A stretch of 10,277 bases of DNA from DATJUF01 sp035524095 (lineage in GTDB: Bacteria; Desulfobacterota; Binatia; Binatales; Binataceae), in the NCBI GenBank assembly GCA_035524095.1, contig DATKPK010000156.1:1-10277 (forward strand), given 5' to 3'. The notes under the pieces are model-generated. The model saw only the letters and a list, made by a program, of their open reading frames with translations, was not told where the DNA came from and made no database searches. Both the position numbers and the translations under genes were made by a program. The stretch's first letter is position 1; every line of letters starts with the position of its first letter. Shown here piece after piece: positions 8,043 to 10,277 of this stretch.

Positions 8043-8399
8043 CTTCAGACGCCTCAGCTTAATTCCGTCTTTCACGCCCTCGGCGACCCCACCCGGCGCC
8101 GGATGCTGCGCGAACTCGCTGATGGCGAACGAACGGTGACCCAGCTTGCCGACCCCTTCGCTATCTCGCTCGCGGCTGCCTCAAAGCACATCAAGGTGCT
8201 CGAGAACGCTGGACTGCTCCGCCGCGAAGTCCGCGGACGCACCCATCTATGCCGACTCGATCCGGGGCCGCTCGCCAGCGCTCAGGAGTGGTTGAACTTC
8301 TATGAGCGCTTCTGGAATGACCGCCTGGACGCCCTCGAACGGCTCCTCCGCGATCACGACAAAGCCCAATCCTCTTCCCGCAAAGGAGACGACCAATGA
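8034..8399 (+). CDS. ArsR-family winged-helix transcriptional repressor (non-metal type, AHSA1-linked)
   Basis: A 121-residue DNA-binding repressor. 'VFHALGDPTRRRMLRELADGE' begins the winged helix at residues 12-32, the recognition helix is 'SLAAASKHIKVLENAGL' (45-61), and the wing is 'REVRGRTHLCRLDPGPL' (64-80), ending with 'WLNFYERFWNDRLDALERLL'. This is the short ArsR subgroup that travels with SRPBCC/AHSA1 proteins. The only cysteine is C73 and there is no CxC metal site, so metal sensing is unlikely. The ATG at 8034 is chosen over a TTG at 7998 because family members begin with 'MVE..' shortly before the helix and because the TTG lies inside the -35 box. There is no ribosome site before 8034, consistent with a leaderless transcript. 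The stop overlaps the next start (ATGA at 8396-8399), which indicates translational coupling. Autorepression through the two upstream operators is inferred. Confidence 0.93.
   Translation: MVELQTPQLNSVFHALGDPTRRRMLRELADGERTVTQLADPFAISLAAASKHIKVLENAGLLRREVRGRTHLCRLDPGPLASAQEWLNFYERFWNDRLDALERLLRDHDKAQSSSRKGDDQ
8384..8388 (+). promoter_or_regulatory. Ribosome binding site of the AHSA1-domain gene
   Basis: AGGAG inside AAAGGAG, 7 bases before the ATG at 8396 and within the last codons of arsR. It settles the 8396 start. Confidence 0.8.
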
Positions 8400-8929
8400 A
8401 CCAACCCGCAACCCCGGATGCCTATGGCGCCCTGATCGAGCCTGCCACCTTGAAAATCCAGCGCCTTCTGCCCGGCCCCATCGAGCGTGTCTGGGCCTTT
8501 CTCACCGAGAGCGATTTGCGCCGCAAATGGCTCGCGGCGGGCGACATGGAAATGAAGGCCGGTGCGCCCTTCGAACTCGTATGGCGCAATGGTGAACTCA
8601 ACAACCCGCCTAGTCAGCGCCCCGACGGCCTCCCCGAGGAGCAGCGGATGCAAAGCCGGGTCGTCGAACTCGACCCGCCTCGCAAGCTCGTCATCACTTG
8701 GGGCAACAGCGGTGACGTCTCGTTTGAACTTGATCCGCAGGGCGACAAGGTGATGCTCACCCTGATTCATCGCCGCCTCCCCGATCGCCCAACCCTGCTC
8801 AGGGTCAGCGCCGGATGGCACATGCATCTCGATACTCTCGTCGCCCGTGCGACGGGCAACGAACCGGCGCCCTTCTGGGATGGCTGGAGTCGGCTGCAAC
8901 AGGACTACGACCGGCGGCTGCCGGCTTGA
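8396..8929 (+). CDS. SRPBCC-fold AHSA1-domain protein
   Basis: A 177-residue cytoplasmic protein of the activator-of-Hsp90-ATPase homologue 1 (AHSA1) branch of the START/SRPBCC superfamily, which forms a helix-grip fold around a hydrophobic ligand pocket. Family signs are 'IQRLLPGPIERVWAFLTESDL' (split: 21-29 and 30-41), 'RRKWLAAGDM' (42-51), the central strands 'VVELDPPRKLVITWG' (89-103) and the C-terminal helix start 'GWHMHLDTL' (140-148) followed by 'FWDGWSRLQQDY'. The length is normal. It overlaps arsR by 4 bp and has a strong ribosome site, so the two are expected to be made together. ArsR-AHSA1 pairs are common in bacteria; the ligand and biochemical role are generally not established, and nothing in the sequence identifies them here. 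There is no signal peptide or membrane segment. Confidence 0.92.
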   Translation: MNQPATPDAYGALIEPATLKIQRLLPGPIERVWAFLTESDLRRKWLAAGDMEMKAGAPFELVWRNGELNNPPSQRPDGLPEEQRMQSRVVELDPPRKLVITWGNSGDVSFELDPQGDKVMLTLIHRRLPDRPTLLRVSAGWHMHLDTLVARATGNEPAPFWDGWSRLQQDYDRRLPA

Positions 8930-9032
8930 AGGTAGGCCGAGCCAGCGAGGCCGTTCGGCTGCGAGTCTGCGAGCCAGACGCTTAGAAATTGAGGCTCACC
9001 GACTTTCATCCTCGACAAAACCAAGAACTCGC

Positions 9033-9038
9033 AAGGAG
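9033..9038 (+). promoter_or_regulatory. Ribosome binding site of the DUF899 gene
   Basis: AAGGAG, 9 bases before the ATG at 9048. It decides the start against the longer open frame that reaches back to 8847 inside the AHSA1 gene. Confidence 0.8.
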
Positions 9039-9047
9039 CGAACTGCA

Positions 9048-9815
9048 ATGACGAAGCATACAACCGGTACACGCGAACAATGGCTTGCCGCCCGCATCGA
9101 TCTCCTGAAGGACGAAAAGGAGCTAACCCATCGCAGTGACGAGTTGGCGCGGCGCCGTCAGGATCTCCCTTGGGTTCGCGTCGCCAAGGACTACCGCTTC
9201 GAGACCGACGACGGCAGCGCCTCATTGGCTGACCTGTTCCGCGGGCGCTCGCAACTTCTCGTCTATCATTTCATGTTCGGGCCCGATTACACCGCCGGAT
9301 GTCCCTCGTGCTCATCCATCGCCGACGGCTTCAACGGCATCTATGTGCACCTCGCCAATCACGACGTAACACTTTCTGCCGTATCACGCGCGCCACTCGC
9401 CAAGCTCCAGGGGTACAAGCGCCGGATGGGCTGGACCTTCCCCTGGGCCTCATCCTTCGGCAGCGACTTCAATGCCGACTTCAATGTCTGGTTCACTGAG
9501 GATCAGCAGCGCGATGGTGGTATCGAATACAACTACCAACGAGGGCAAGCGTCCAACTTGCAGATGCGCGGCGACGTCGGACCCGTGGCCGAGATGGCGG
9601 CTTCGAGCGGCACCGACGTTCCCACCTATACGCGCGAGCGGCCGGGCATGAGCACCTTTACGCTCGAGGACGGCATCGTTTACCACACGTATTCGACCTA
9701 TGCGCGCGGACTCGACGGTCTTTGGGGCATGTACCAATGGCTCGATCGGGCACCGAAGGGGCGCAACGAAATGGGTGCATGGTGGCGCCGCCACGACGAA
9801 TACCCCAACCGCTAA
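9048..9815 (+). CDS. DUF899-family thioredoxin-like protein (predicted dithiol-disulfide oxidoreductase)
   Basis: A 255-residue protein of the DUF899/COG4312 family, predicted to have a thioredoxin-like fold. Recognisable parts are the N-terminal helix 'REQWLAARIDLLKDEKELT' (9-27), 'DLPWVRVAKDYRFETDDG' (39-56), the core strand 'LLVYHFMFGPDY' (70-81) and the cysteine motif 'GCPSCSSIADG' (84-94), with C85 and C88 as the likely redox pair. 'VSRAPLAKLQGYKRRMGW', 'FPWASSFGSDFNADF' and the tail 'YHTYSTYARGLDGLWGMYQWLD' are also typical. The length is normal. No signal peptide is visible, so it probably acts in the cytoplasm. The physiological substrate is unknown. It lies 118 bp after the AHSA1 gene on the same strand with no obvious promoter or terminator between, so it is probably in the ArsR-controlled operon; DUF899 and AHSA1 genes are often neighbours of such ArsR genes. 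Confidence 0.92.
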   Translation: MTKHTTGTREQWLAARIDLLKDEKELTHRSDELARRRQDLPWVRVAKDYRFETDDGSASLADLFRGRSQLLVYHFMFGPDYTAGCPSCSSIADGFNGIYVHLANHDVTLSAVSRAPLAKLQGYKRRMGWTFPWASSFGSDFNADFNVWFTEDQQRDGGIEYNYQRGQASNLQMRGDVGPVAEMAASSGTDVPTYTRERPGMSTFTLEDGIVYHTYSTYARGLDGLWGMYQWLDRAPKGRNEMGAWWRRHDEYPNR

Positions 9816-10066
9816 CGTGATCGTCGCATCGCCAGCATGAGAGGCGAAATCTGACGGGCACGTCTTAACCGTAATTGCGCAGCCGCGAAAAACGGCCAGC
9901 ATAACCACCCCGCCCTTGGCCAGTCTCATATGTTTTGGGCCGGCCGATGATCCATCCTGGTTGAGAAGTTGGCGCGCGTTTTACGCGGGCCGCCTCTGCC
10001 GCGCCGACCCAGGATCAAGCGGTCCCGGGTAGTGGTCCTTTTTGGGCGCTTGGGCGGGTTTGACCG
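9816..10066. other. Intergenic region downstream of the DUF899 gene
   Basis: About 250 bases with no credible gene. The main content is the inverted-repeat cluster at 9954-10015. No hairpin followed by a T run was found that would clearly end the DUF899 transcript. Confidence 0.5.
9954..10015. repeat. Nested imperfect inverted repeat, GC-rich
   Basis: Outer arms ATCCTGG (9954-9960) and CCAGGAT (10009-10015), inner arms GGCGCG (9971-9976) and CGCGCC (10000-10005), plus an alternative small hairpin CGCGT-TTT-ACGCG (9975-9987). The two arm pairs are in register but separated by unequal internal loops (10 versus 3 nt). It could be a structured RNA, a repeated extragenic palindrome, or a processing or termination structure; nothing identifies which. 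Confidence 0.4.
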
Positions 10067-10277
10067 TCAAGGATCATGATGATGAGTGATGTGTCCTTCG
10101 ACATGCCCCGCTCCGTTTGGCTCCGGAACGAGGGTCACCTGCATCGACGATTGTGGGAAGTGTGGTGCCTCGCCGATGGCTAGTTCATGCCATTGGAATT
10201 TATCCGAACCGTTGCTATCCGCCTCAAACAGAATCGATTTGGAATGCGACCAATTGACAAAGGGGATAGGGCTCACT
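10067..10277 (-). CDS. Unrecognised protein, C-terminal part (partial, runs off window)
   Basis: A minus-strand frame is open from the right edge to a TGA at 10069-10067, at least 69 residues. I do not recognise it. The product is hydrophilic and of mixed composition, with a segment 'FEADSNGSDKFQWHELAIGE', a 'QVTLVPEPNGAGHVEGH' stretch and a histidine-rich end (THHHDP). It is not low-complexity and no longer open frame competes on the other strand, so it may be a genuine C-terminus, with its start beyond the window. Third-position GC is only moderate and no domain is visible, so it may equally be chance. A GTG lies at the very edge, but nothing supports it as the start. Confidence 0.38.
   Translation of the reverse strand, partial: VSPIPFVNWSHSKSILFEADSNGSDKFQWHELAIGEAPHFPQSSMQVTLVPEPNGAGHVEGHITHHHDP

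Noticed and set aside
8354..8899. 181-residue minus-strand open frame opposite the AHSA1 gene
   Set aside because: It is antisense to a clearly recognised gene with a strong ribosome site; its product has no recognisable pattern and is a by-product of codon bias.
8965..8985. Small hairpin GTCTG-N5-CAGAC between the AHSA1 and DUF899 genes
   Set aside because: Five pairs only and no T run, so it is not convincing as a terminator or attenuator.
9450..9929. 159-residue minus-strand open frame opposite the DUF899 gene
   Set aside because: Antisense shadow of a well-recognised family; no supporting start site or domain.

Overview
The window looks like chromosomal DNA of a Gram-negative, moderately high-GC bacterium, probably free-living. 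A TolC-type outer-membrane protein implies an outer membrane, and the flanking genes prefer C/G at third codon positions. The taxon cannot be fixed from the sequence; a soil or groundwater proteobacterium-like or uncultured lineage would fit. No mobile element, CRISPR array, tRNA or rRNA was seen.

Left block (1-3538, + strand): the last ~100 residues of a TolC-family efflux protein, then an 86-bp gap, then a two-gene ABC importer of the nitrate/sulfonate/bicarbonate type. The importer has a 587-aa permease carrying two BPD_transp_1 units in one chain and an ATPase with an extra C-terminal AAA-associated domain. No substrate-binding protein lies in the window.

Middle block (3592-7708, - strand, lower GC by eye): two large polytopic membrane proteins, convergent with the ABC genes. 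Both have features of GT-C-type, lipid-linked-sugar-dependent glycosyltransferases: an early acidic residue after the first membrane helix, many helices and a soluble C-terminal part. The upstream gene is interrupted by two opposite frameshifts in G/C runs about 190 bp apart. Undoing both restores a 542-residue frame, so this is either a young pseudogene or a base-calling artefact.

Right block (8034-9815, + strand): an ArsR-family repressor, an overlapping AHSA1/SRPBCC protein, and a DUF899 thioredoxin-like protein with a CPSC motif. In front of arsR a good sigma-70-type promoter (TTGATC, 17 bp, TATATT) puts the predicted transcript start at or next to the ATG, so the mRNA is probably leaderless. 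Two TCAACC-N4-GGTTGA inverted repeats 40 bp apart cover the -35 and the -10/start codon, which is a clear layout for autorepression.

The right end (9816-10277) holds a GC-rich stretch with nested inverted repeats and the C-terminal end of a possible unrecognised gene on the - strand that runs off the window.
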